Below are positions 1 through 5,855 of a stretch of DNA of 11,195 nucleotides, one piece after another. The DNA is taken from NCBI GenBank assembly GCA_036653075.1, contig JAVVUQ010000053.1, forward strand, positions 1 to 11,195. Direction: 5' to 3'. The stretch's first letter is position 1, and every line of letters begins with the position of its first letter. The translations under genes were made by a program, and so were the position numbers. Under the pieces are notes generated by a model. The model made no database searches. It worked only from the letters and a program-made list of their open reading frames with translations, and was not told the origin of the DNA. The DNA is from JAVVUQ01 sp036653075 (GTDB lineage Bacteria > Bacillota > Clostridia > Christensenellales > CAG-314).

Positions 1-183
1 GTGTTTTATTGTGCGATTATAATTTGTTAGATTTTATAATATAAAATAATAAAATCCAATAGTTGTGTTTTATTGTGCGATTATAATTTGTTAGATTTTA
101 TAATATAAAATAATAAAATCCAATAGTTGTGTTTTATTGTGCGATTATAATTTGTTAGATTTTATAATATAAAATAATAAAAT
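1..183. repeat. 64-bp tandem repeat, about 2.9 copies
   Basis: Unit boundaries fall at 1, 65 and 129. The first two units are identical, and the third matches until about 183, where it diverges into unique sequence. Each unit contains an AT-rich perfect inverted repeat, ATTTTATA-A-TATAAAAT (31-47 in the first copy), and a TATAAT hexamer (18-23) without a convincing -35 partner. The array starts at the first base of the window, so its true copy number is unknown. There is no coding potential. It lies upstream of the lgt promoter. It is not a CRISPR array, because there are no distinct spacers between repeats. Confidence 0.95.
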
Positions 184-190
184 TTATAGA

Positions 191-218
191 TTATAAATAT
201 CACAGTGATGTTTTATAA
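191..218. other. interrupted inverted repeat (possible hairpin)
   Basis: The outer arms TTATAAA (191-197) and TTTATAA (212-218) enclose the inner arms ATCAC (199-203) and GTGAT (205-209), with only small mismatches between. It could form a hairpin just after the repeat array. No T-run follows on the plus strand, so it is not a standard intrinsic terminator. It may be a protein-binding palindrome or the remnant of a terminator for something left of the window. Confidence 0.4.
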
Positions 219-256
219 AAATAATTTAAAAAATAGACAATAGCATTGTTAAATAT

Positions 257-285
257 TTGACTTATATAACAATTACTGCTATGCT
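257..285 (+). promoter_or_regulatory. sigma-A-type promoter for lgt
   Basis: A -35 box TTGACT (257-262) is followed, after exactly 17 bp, by a -10 box TATGCT (280-285). A TGC directly in front (277-279) makes an extended -10. Transcription would start near 292, giving a leader of about 30 nt that contains the AAAGGAAG ribosome site (307-314). A small inverted repeat, ACAAT-AGC-ATTGT (237-249), sits just upstream of the -35 box and could bind a regulator. Confidence 0.7.
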
Positions 286-321
286 TAGGTAATAAACTAA
301 GGAAATAAAGGAAGTTAATAT

Positions 322-1257
322 ATGCATGCTTGGTTTTTTAAAAGCTGGTTCGGCGATTTTATGAAAAATGTATTCGGAGTTGAAGGCGTAATTGGTGTTC
401 CAGCATATCTTGCAATGATGATTTTAGCAATAATTACAGGCGTTATAATAATACTATGCCTATATAAAAAATTTAATTTTAAGAAAACTCAAGTACTTTG
501 GCTTGCTGGTTATGTGATTGTTTTCGGACTATTGGGTGCGCATCTTTTTTCTTTATTGTTTAGATTAGGAGAAGTTAATTTAAATAGCTGGAAGGAGTTT
601 TATACTTCTGTAATTGTTTTATTTAGCGCTTTAATGTATTATGGCGGGTTTATTGGTGGTATGTTTGGTGCTTGGCTTTTTTCAAAAAAAGAAGATGTAC
701 CATTTTTATTGACAGCTGATTTAGTTATTTGCGCATTGCCTTTAGCTCACGCATTAGGCAGAGTTGGGTGTTTTTTGGCAGGGTGTTGCTATGGAATGCA
801 TACTGATAGTTGCATCGGCGTGGAATTTCCTTACGGATATAGCACGGGAAAAGTTTTACCGACACAATTATTTGAAGTTGCATTTAATATAATACTCTTT
901 ATAGCTATTATTATTGTATATTTTGTTGTATATAGAAAAGGATTGACTAACAAGAATGATAAAGTTTCAGATAGTAAATACGTTGGATTAATATCAATTA
1001 TATATTTGATTGCTTATCCAATATATAGATTTATTGTAGAATTTTTTAGAGATGATAACAGGGGTGAAATTTTAATTTTATCCACATCGCAATTTATAAG
1101 TATTTTTGTTTTGGCGTTTGGAATTTATAATTTATATAAATATATAAAACGTATTAAATTAATTAAAAACAGCGAAAAGGTTAACATTATAAATGAAGAT
1201 ATTAAAGAACTCGATAACAAAAATAATTATAAAAACGACGATAATATAGAAAAATAA
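322..1257 (+). CDS. lgt: Lgt-family prolipoprotein diacylglyceryl transferase
   Basis: Lgt moves the diacylglyceryl group of phosphatidylglycerol onto the lipobox cysteine of prelipoproteins, in the cytoplasmic membrane. The protein is 311 residues, close to the family's usual length, with about seven hydrophobic segments. Family landmarks include YYGGFIGG (106-113), the H-x-x-GR-x-GCF-x-AGCCYG block (143-158; R147 matches the essential Arg of the GRIG motif), PTQLFE (180-185), YRFIVEFFR (235-243; R243 matches the second essential Arg) and LSTSQ (253-257). The enterobacterial HGGL/FIG motif has Tyr107 in place of His, as I recall for many Lgt homologues of this GCCYG type. The tail from about 283 is Asn/Lys/Asp-rich and poorly conserved. 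The ATG at 322 is chosen because AAAGGAAG lies 7 bases upstream; Met14 has no such site. The gene stands alone behind its own promoter. A specialised paralogue of Lgt is possible if the genome carries a second copy. Confidence 0.88.
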   Translation: MHAWFFKSWFGDFMKNVFGVEGVIGVPAYLAMMILAIITGVIIILCLYKKFNFKKTQVLWLAGYVIVFGLLGAHLFSLLFRLGEVNLNSWKEFYTSVIVLFSALMYYGGFIGGMFGAWLFSKKEDVPFLLTADLVICALPLAHALGRVGCFLAGCCYGMHTDSCIGVEFPYGYSTGKVLPTQLFEVAFNIILFIAIIIVYFVVYRKGLTNKNDKVSDSKYVGLISIIYLIAYPIYRFIVEFFRDDNRGEILILSTSQFISIFVLAFGIYNLYKYIKRIKLIKNSEKVNIINEDIKELDNKNNYKNDDNIEK

Positions 1258-1353
1258 GAATATAGACAACATAAATAGTTCAAAAATTATATAGATTTTT
1301 ATTAATTTGCATCTAAATTAATCGAATAGTTTAAATTGCAGATTATTTCAATG

Positions 1354-1385
1354 TGTATACATATGTTAATGGCGAAATGTATACA
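1354..1385. promoter_or_regulatory. 9-bp inverted repeat, possible operator
   Basis: TGTATACAT (1354-1362) and ATGTATACA (1377-1385) form perfect 9-bp arms around a 14-bp spacer. Each arm itself contains the palindrome GTATAC. Arms of this kind often bind a dimeric regulator twice. It lies in the gap between lgt and ppa, about 160 bp before the ppa start. The rest of that gap (1258-1548) is very AT-rich; I see no clear terminator for lgt and no small gene in it. TATAAT at 1511-1516 may be the ppa -10 box, but a matching -35 is not evident. Confidence 0.4.
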
Positions 1386-1548
1386 ATTTGAACTTTTTAT
1401 AAAAAAATTATAAAATTTCATCGATTTTAATATTAAATAATAATAATGATTAAAACAAGAAAGATAATAATTATAGGATATTAATTAATTTAAATTTCGA
1501 TGTTATGGCATATAATATTTAAATTACAATAAAATAAGGGAGTAAAGT

Positions 1549-2139
1549 ATGATTACAGTCATTGACAAAATTGACACTAAAAGAATAACCCCAGATGATT
1601 TTGTGGTACTTATTGAGATACCGAAGGGAAGCAAGAAAAAATATGAGTTAGATAAAGAAACGGGATATATGATATTAGATAGGATATTATATACTTCAAC
1701 GCATTATCCATCAAGTTATGGATTGATTCCAAGAACATTAGCAGCAGATGGCGACCACTTAGACGTATTGGTTTTGTGCAGTGAATTAATTGAAACAAAC
1801 ACATTAGTTAGATGTTATCCTATAGGAATGATAACAATGAAAGACCAGCAAAGCGCAGATGAAAAAATTATCGCTATTCCATTTGGCGATCCAGCATATA
1901 ATAGTTATACTTCAATTATGCAGTTGCCAAGACATATTACACAAGAAATGATGCACTTTTTCTCCGTCTATAAGGCGTTAGAAGGAAAACAGACAGCTGT
2001 TGAAACTATACATAATACAGAAGCAGCAAAAGAAAAAATAAGAGAATGTATGGACGAATTTAAAAAGATGTGCATAAACGAATTGGCTGAAAATTCATCA
2101 ATCGCTGTAAGCGTAAATGTTGAGCCTTTTGAAAAATAA
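1549..2139 (+). CDS. ppa: family I inorganic pyrophosphatase
   Basis: This soluble enzyme hydrolyses pyrophosphate to two phosphates with Mg2+, pulling biosynthetic reactions forward. At 196 residues it has family I length, with a somewhat longer tail than the E. coli enzyme. By alignment to the known E. coli active site I can place Glu23, Lys31, Glu33, Arg45, Tyr53, Tyr57, the acidic loop Asp67/Asp69/Asp72, then Asp99, Asp104, Lys106, and Tyr141-Lys142. All are present, so activity is expected. Two oddities: the signature reads DGDHLDV (67-73), with His where Pro (or Glu) is usual, and the Gly-Glu of the usual D-x-x-GE-D-x-K stretch is Ser-Ala here (102-103). The start is supported by AAGGGAG (1536-1542) six bases upstream. 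Transcription ends at the hairpin at 2272-2301. An unusual substrate or metal preference is possible but unproven. Confidence 0.95.
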   Translation: MITVIDKIDTKRITPDDFVVLIEIPKGSKKKYELDKETGYMILDRILYTSTHYPSSYGLIPRTLAADGDHLDVLVLCSELIETNTLVRCYPIGMITMKDQQSADEKIIAIPFGDPAYNSYTSIMQLPRHITQEMMHFFSVYKALEGKQTAVETIHNTEAAKEKIRECMDEFKKMCINELAENSSIAVSVNVEPFEK

Positions 2140-2153
2140 AAATGTCTTGATAT

Positions 2154-2251
2154 ATAATATATGACATATTCAAAATTATAATTATATAATAATATATGAC
2201 ATATTCAAAATTATAATTATATAATAATATATGAAATATTCAAAGTTATAA
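2154..2251. repeat. 35-bp tandem repeat, about 2.8 copies
   Basis: Units begin at 2154, 2189 and 2224. The first two are identical, and the third differs at 2235 and 2245 and then fades after 2251. Each full unit contains the palindrome AATTATAATT. The array begins 14 bp after the ppa stop codon and ends about 20 bp before the terminator, so it lies in the ppa 3' untranslated region. There is no coding potential. Its sequence is unrelated to the 64-bp array at the left edge. Confidence 0.93.
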
Positions 2252-2271
2252 AATAAATAATATTTACAACA

Positions 2272-2301
2272 AAAAAGCTAATTGATGACAATTAGCTTTT
2301 T
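2272..2301. terminator. bidirectional intrinsic terminator (ppa / DegV operon)
   Basis: The stem arms AAAAAGCTAATTG (2272-2284) and CAATTAGCTTTTT (2289-2301) pair perfectly over 13 bp around the loop ATGA. The T-run lies on the 3' side of the plus strand, and because the A-run is on the 5' side the same hairpin serves the minus strand. It sits between convergent genes: ppa ends at 2139 and the DegV gene ends at 2373. Confidence 0.92.
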
Positions 2302-2372
2302 CTATATTAATTAAAACTTTAAAAAGTTAAACTTTTAAATTGTATAAAACATTATGTGGATATAAAGTTGCA

Positions 2373-3248
2373 TTAACGAGAAGTTGCTGATTTAAAGAAA
2401 ACAGCAAGCGTACCAGGCCCACCGTGTGTGCCCATAACTGGATCGATGTAATTTATAATCCACTCTTTAACTTTTATTTTATCACCTATTTTATCTTTTA
2501 AAAGCATTGCGTCCTCAAGGCAATCGGCGTGCGCAATAGCGACAATTTGTTCTTCAGATTTATCGATAGTTTGAACTAATAAATCGGCAATGGTAAGAAT
2601 TGACTTTTTTCGACCAATTACTTTGCGTTGCTGCATAATAACGCCCGTTTCGTCAGCGTACAATATAGGCTTGATATTAATTAAATTTCCAATCATATAT
2701 TTAGCGCGATTTAGTCGACCGCCTCTAAATATAAAAAATAAATCGTCCACAGTAAATAAATGTGAAATCATCAATAGATTATCCATTTGCCATTTATATG
2801 CTTCGGCTAAAGTTTTACCTTTTTCACGCTGTATAGCAGCGTAAAGGACAAGAAGACCTTCACCTAAACAACCGCCACGACTATCTACACAAAGAATTTT
2901 TTGTTTAGGGAATTTTGAACGTAATTTTGAAGCAGCAAGTTCAGCTGCAGCATAAGTGCCGCTTAATCCCGACGAAAAACCGATATATAAAATATCATAT
3001 CCCTCTATAAGAGTTTTGGTAAAAGCAGTTATAAATGTGTCAGAATTTACGCAAGAAGTAGTAAGATTTTCCTTTTTACGTAGTAAATCATAGAACATTT
3101 TAACATCGCCAACATTACCTTTAGAATAACAATTATATTCCTCATTTTGTACCATAAAAGTAAGAGAAACAACATTGATATTATATTTTGTGATAATTCC
3201 GTCTGTTAAATCACAAGACGAATCTGTAAAAATTTCAAATTTATTCAT
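2373..3248 (-). CDS. DegV family (FakB-like) fatty-acid-binding protein, copy 1
   Basis: DegV/FakB proteins bind one long-chain fatty acid and, in Firmicutes, present it to the kinase FakA to make acyl-phosphate for phospholipid synthesis. The protein is 291 residues, soluble, with both DegV lobes. Visible landmarks are FTDSS (7-11), TTSCVN (63-68), SSGLSGTY (92-99), VDSRGG-x-LGEG (121-131), FRGGR (174-178) with KPIL (193-196), and THGGPGT near the end (274-280). The Thr/Ser pairs and this His (H275) correspond to residues that hold the fatty-acid carboxylate in characterised FakB proteins. The start is set by AAGGA seven bases upstream of the ATG. It lies downstream of a second DegV gene of equal length (95-bp gap) and has a possible promoter of its own in that gap. 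No fakA is in this window, so its kinase partner must be elsewhere, and the FakB role is inferred from family. Confidence 0.9.
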   Translation of the reverse strand: MNKFEIFTDSSCDLTDGIITKYNINVVSLTFMVQNEEYNCYSKGNVGDVKMFYDLLRKKENLTTSCVNSDTFITAFTKTLIEGYDILYIGFSSGLSGTYAAAELAASKLRSKFPKQKILCVDSRGGCLGEGLLVLYAAIQREKGKTLAEAYKWQMDNLLMISHLFTVDDLFFIFRGGRLNRAKYMIGNLINIKPILYADETGVIMQQRKVIGRKKSILTIADLLVQTIDKSEEQIVAIAHADCLEDAMLLKDKIGDKIKVKEWIINYIDPVMGTHGGPGTLAVFFKSATSR

Positions 3249-3281
3249 AGTATTATCCTTTGCAATTTTATAAATTATTAC

Positions 3282-3309
3282 ATTATAAAGTTAGATTTAT
3301 TTTGGTAAA
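3282..3309 (-). promoter_or_regulatory. possible internal promoter for DegV copy 1
   Basis: On the minus strand TTTACC (3309-3304) and a perfect TATAAT (3287-3282) are separated by 16 bp. The start point would fall near 3275, about 27 nt before the ATG at 3248. If real, the second gene of the pair can be expressed independently of the first. The -35 box matches only four of six consensus bases, and chance TATAAT is common in such AT-rich DNA. Confidence 0.4.
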
Positions 3310-3343
3310 TTTTGATAACTCAAAAATATCTGCAATTATTCAA

Positions 3344-4219
3344 TTATCGTTTTGATCCTAAAAAGAAAATAGAAATAGTGCCAGGGCCGCTATGCGCTCC
3401 AATAACAGGATCAACATAGTTTACTATCCATTCTTTCACTTTTAATTTAGATTCAATTTTAGAAATTAAAAAATTAACGTCCTCAATACAGTCGCCGTGC
3501 GTAATACAAAGGGTTTGATTTTCAGGTTCAACAATATTTTGAAATGTGATTTCTGCTAACGTAATTAGAGATTTTTTACGTCCTATAACTTTTCCGATAG
3601 GAATCAATCTACCAAAATCATCCATATGAAGAATAGGTTTAAGATTAATCAAATTACCTATTAAATAATTAGATTTCTTAACACGTCCGCCTCTAAAAAG
3701 ATAAAATAAATCATCAACAGTAAAAATATGACACATTTTTAATCTATTATTCTCTTGCCAAGCGTATAATTCTTCAATAGATTTACCTTCTTGACGTTGA
3801 CGCGCAGCGTAAAGGACTAAAAGACCTTCGCCAAGCGAAGCGCCTAACGTATTAATACATAGTATTTTACGTTTGGGATAGAGTTTACGTAATTTAACAG
3901 AAGCGCTTTCACCAGAACAATAAGTACCACTTAAAGCAGAAGAAAATCCTATATATAATATATCTTTTCCACTTTTTAGTACAGGTTCAAATGAGTTGAT
4001 GAAAATTTCTTCATTAATGCAAGAGGTAGAAAGAGATTCTTTTGTTCGAAGAAGTTCATAAAATTTTTGCAATCCGTTATCAGCGCCCTTAACATAACTG
4101 ATGTATTCTTTATTTTGAATAACAAATGTTAATGAAATGATATTAATGTTATATTGATCTATCACTTTATCGGGTAAGTTTGCCGATGAATCAGTAAAAA
4201 TCTCATAATTGTAAAGCAT
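3344..4219 (-). CDS. DegV family (FakB-like) fatty-acid-binding protein, copy 2
   Basis: It aligns end to end with the neighbouring DegV protein and has exactly the same length, 291 residues. Shared blocks include FTDSS (8-12), STSC (64-67), SSALSGTY (93-100), FTVDDLF, FRGGR, IGNLIN, KVIGRKKS and AHSGPGT (275-281, with His276). The two therefore look like a tandem duplication, now well diverged. One difference stands out: the VDS of copy 1 (121-123) is INT here (122-124). The open frame continues upstream to an ATG at 4249, but that codon has no ribosome site, whereas the ATG at 4219 follows AAGGAG by four bases and gives the family's normal N-terminus. Its fatty-acid ligand may differ from that of copy 1, since Firmicutes commonly keep several FakB proteins with different chain preferences. 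It is divergent from the XRE regulator at 4636. Confidence 0.9.
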   Translation of the reverse strand: MLYNYEIFTDSSANLPDKVIDQYNINIISLTFVIQNKEYISYVKGADNGLQKFYELLRTKESLSTSCINEEIFINSFEPVLKSGKDILYIGFSSALSGTYCSGESASVKLRKLYPKRKILCINTLGASLGEGLLVLYAARQRQEGKSIEELYAWQENNRLKMCHIFTVDDLFYLFRGGRVKKSNYLIGNLINLKPILHMDDFGRLIPIGKVIGRKKSLITLAEITFQNIVEPENQTLCITHGDCIEDVNFLISKIESKLKVKEWIVNYVDPVIGAHSGPGTISIFFLGSKR

Positions 4220-4311
4220 AAATCTCCTTATTTTTAATAATTTAGACATTTTTGATATATCTAATGCGTTTTAAACCCAATAATTGCTTTTGCTAATATT
4301 AGAGTATTGCT

Positions 4312-4341
4312 ATTATATTATCATTTTAAACATCAACTCAA
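4312..4341 (-). promoter_or_regulatory. probable promoter of the DegV gene pair
   Basis: On the minus strand TTGAGT (4341-4336) and TATAAT (4317-4312) are 18 bp apart. Transcription would start near 4305, leaving a leader of about 85 nt. The perfect palindrome CTAATATTAG (4293-4302) lies just inside the transcribed region, where a bound regulator would block elongation or initiation. Confidence 0.5.
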
Positions 4342-4570
4342 AATATCCGATTTGCTTTCTATTTAAACATCGCAAACTTTTAAATCATAACGTATTATCT
4401 TTTATCGACTTGCCATTTAAATAAACAAATATAATTTTAATAATTACATTTAATATTTTATCAAACAAGTTTAATATTGTAATATTAGCATATTTTATAT
4501 ATTATTGCAACCTACTAATAAAGTGTGCGTGTAAACTTGTAGTATAATGAAAGATAGAGAAATATATTCT

Positions 4571-4591
4571 CACTCTACCCACAATAGAGTG
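4571..4591. promoter_or_regulatory. inverted repeat upstream of the XRE promoter (candidate operator)
   Basis: CACTCTA (4571-4577) and TAGAGTG (4585-4591) are perfect 7-bp arms around a 7-bp spacer. The arms are richer in G and C than the surroundings. The right arm ends 9 bp before the -35 box of the XRE gene, a typical position for an operator or activator site. Confidence 0.5.
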
Positions 4592-4600
4592 CTCAAAAGG

Positions 4601-4629
4601 TTGACAAATACTACTAATTATAGTAATAT
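4601..4629 (+). promoter_or_regulatory. promoter of XRE gene, apparently leaderless
   Basis: A perfect -35 box TTGACA (4601-4606) is followed, after 17 bp, by TAATAT (4624-4629). The start point would be expected six to seven bases downstream, at or next to the A of the ATG at 4636. A short inverted repeat, TACTA-ATTA-TAGTA (4612-4625), lies between the boxes and overlaps the -10 box, as an autoregulatory operator would. Confidence 0.65.
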
Positions 4630-4635
4630 AGTAAA

Positions 4636-5301
4636 ATGGATGAAAGAATAGTTAGGCAGACAGTTGCCGATAATTTAATATATTATAGAAGACGCGCAAA
4701 TATGACGCAGTTAGAGTTAGCGGATAAATTAAATTATTCTGATAAGTCTATATCTAAGTGGGAAAGGGCGGAAGGTATACCTGACCTTTATACTTTAACG
4801 TTGCTTGCTGAAATATTTGATATTCAAATAGCCGATTTGATTAATTACGCTCCAAAAAGAAAAGAACCGATACCTAAGCTTAATAAGCGTATAATAACAA
4901 TGATTATCGCAGGGTTTGTATGGTTGATATCCGTAATTATTTTTGTTACAATTAAAATCACAATGCCAACACTTGACAAAATATGGCTTGTATTTATTTA
5001 TGCTGTGCCGATATCTATGATAGTCATGATTATTTTTAGTTTATTGTGGGGCAAAAAATGGCTGACAACAATATTTATATCAATATTCATATGGGGCACG
5101 CTTAGTTCAGTTTTTTTAACTTTTCCATATGAGAATATGTGGTTAATATTTATTATTGGATTGCCATTACAAATTATGACAATACTGTGGTTTAATCTTA
5201 AAAAGCCTATAAAAATCAGTAACATATTAGAGCATATACACGTTAAAAAAGGTTCTAAAAGTTCTAACAATGTAATTGATGATAAAAAAAACAAATCATA
5301 A
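4636..5301 (+). CDS. XRE-family HTH regulator with four membrane helices
   Basis: Residues about 10-70 form a Cro/C1-type helix-turn-helix. The second and third helices are visible as TQLELADKL (24-32) and the recognition region around SDKSISKWERAEGIPD (35-50). After a short basic linker come four hydrophobic segments at about 86-107, 116-138, 143-162 and 167-187, and then a polar Lys/Ser/Asn tail. This layout is common in Firmicutes and suggests a membrane-bound repressor that senses the envelope or a membrane partner; no ligand can be named. No Shine-Dalgarno sequence precedes the ATG, and the promoter geometry points to a leaderless mRNA. The next in-frame Met (23) lies inside the HTH, so a later start is unlikely. 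It is divergent from the DegV pair and may control it or itself. No clear terminator follows. Confidence 0.85.
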   Translation: MDERIVRQTVADNLIYYRRRANMTQLELADKLNYSDKSISKWERAEGIPDLYTLTLLAEIFDIQIADLINYAPKRKEPIPKLNKRIITMIIAGFVWLISVIIFVTIKITMPTLDKIWLVFIYAVPISMIVMIIFSLLWGKKWLTTIFISIFIWGTLSSVFLTFPYENMWLIFIIGLPLQIMTILWFNLKKPIKISNILEHIHVKKGSKSSNNVIDDKKNKS

Positions 5302-5606
5302 ATATCTCTATAATTATACATAATAAACCTTGAATATCTAATATGATAACACTCTTAAATTCTTTATATTTTATAATTAATGTAGAGTTGTATCTATAAA
5401 TATAATTTGATTTTTCATTACATTATTTTTTTCTTATATTTTGAATGTTATACATATTTTTGATTAAAATATGTAGTTATTATATAATAAAAATTAATAT
5501 TTAATTATACTAATTCTATTTGTTATGCTATTAAATAAAGCATCGACTGTTGGTATGCAAATAAACATAAAAAGTTAATGAAAATTTTATAATGAATGTT
5601 ATTTGA

Positions 5607-5635
5607 TTGTAAAAAACGTTAGTATGTGGTATAAT
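5607..5635 (+). promoter_or_regulatory. extended -10 promoter of the glp-type operon
   Basis: TTGTAA (5607-5612) and a perfect TATAAT (5630-5635) are 17 bp apart, and TGG directly before the -10 box (5627-5629) provides the TGn extension. Transcription would start near 5642. It is the best promoter upstream of the tightly packed genes from 5856 onward. Confidence 0.75.
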
Positions 5636-5639
5636 AATA

Positions 5640-5683
5640 AGGTAATTTTAAATAGAAATTAAGCAACTTTTGTACGATTACCT
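5640..5683 (+). other. possible 5' hairpin of the operon leader
   Basis: AGGTAAT (5640-5646) and ATTACCT (5677-5683) are perfect 7-bp arms enclosing 30 nt. They lie at or within two bases of the predicted transcript start. If transcription begins slightly upstream of 5642 the whole stem forms. It could protect the 5' end or be a DNA-level operator; no T-run follows. Confidence 0.4.
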
Positions 5684-5766
5684 ATAAATCGATTTTTAAA
5701 TAGTCGTAAAAACATTTTTATTATTAGAAATTAGTATGAATTATTTAATATAATGTTGTAATTTTG

Positions 5767-5813
5767 CAAATAAAAAAAGTTATAAATTTACAAATAAAAA
5801 AAGTTATAAATTT
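5767..5813. repeat. 24-bp tandem duplication in the operon leader
   Basis: Two copies, starting at 5767 and 5791, match over 23 of 24 bases, and a faint third copy follows from about 5816. Each contains a run of seven A residues followed by GTTATAAATTT. The duplication lies between the promoter and the GGAGAG ribosome site (5842-5847), so copy-number change would alter leader length without touching the coding sequence. Confidence 0.9.
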
Positions 5814-5855
5814 TATAAATAAAAATATCTATTATTGCAACGGAGAGTTTAAAAA

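Larger units (their letters stand above)
4220..4635. other. divergent regulatory region between DegV pair and XRE gene
   Basis: This 416-bp stretch has no gene. It carries the DegV promoter near its left end and the XRE promoter at its right end. GCTAATATTA (4292-4301) recurs in inverted orientation as TAATATTAGC (4480-4489). CTACTAAT occurs at 4512 and again at 4611 within the XRE promoter. These repeated elements could be binding sites for the adjacent regulator, but the AT-rich background makes chance matches likely. A TATAAT at 4543-4548 lacks a -35 partner. Confidence 0.5.
5302..5855. other. long non-coding gap and leader of the glp-type operon
   Basis: This 554-bp stretch holds no open frame of note on either strand. 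The left half, to about 5600, is featureless AT-rich sequence without a recognisable terminator for the XRE gene. The right half contains a promoter at 5607-5635, a possible leader hairpin at 5640-5683 and a 24-bp duplication at 5767-5813. The leader before the first gene would be about 214 nt, long enough for RNA-based control, but I recognise no known riboswitch or T-box in it. Confidence 0.6.

Noticed and set aside
1..183. Tandem array considered as a CRISPR
   Set aside because: The 64-bp units are contiguous, with no unique spacers between conserved repeats, and no cas gene is in the window.
3344..4249. Upstream ATG start (4249) for DegV copy 2
   Set aside because: No ribosome site precedes it. 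AAGGAG precedes the ATG at 4219, and that start gives the same length and N-terminus as the paralogue.
4998..5321. Open frame of 107 codons antisense to the membrane part of the XRE gene
   Set aside because: The sense frame shows a clear HTH plus four hydrophobic helices. The antisense product is a hydrophobic shadow without a family.
5642..5855. Known riboswitch or T-box in the glp-type leader
   Set aside because: I could find no conserved T-box sequence, no recognisable riboswitch core, and no terminator before the first gene.
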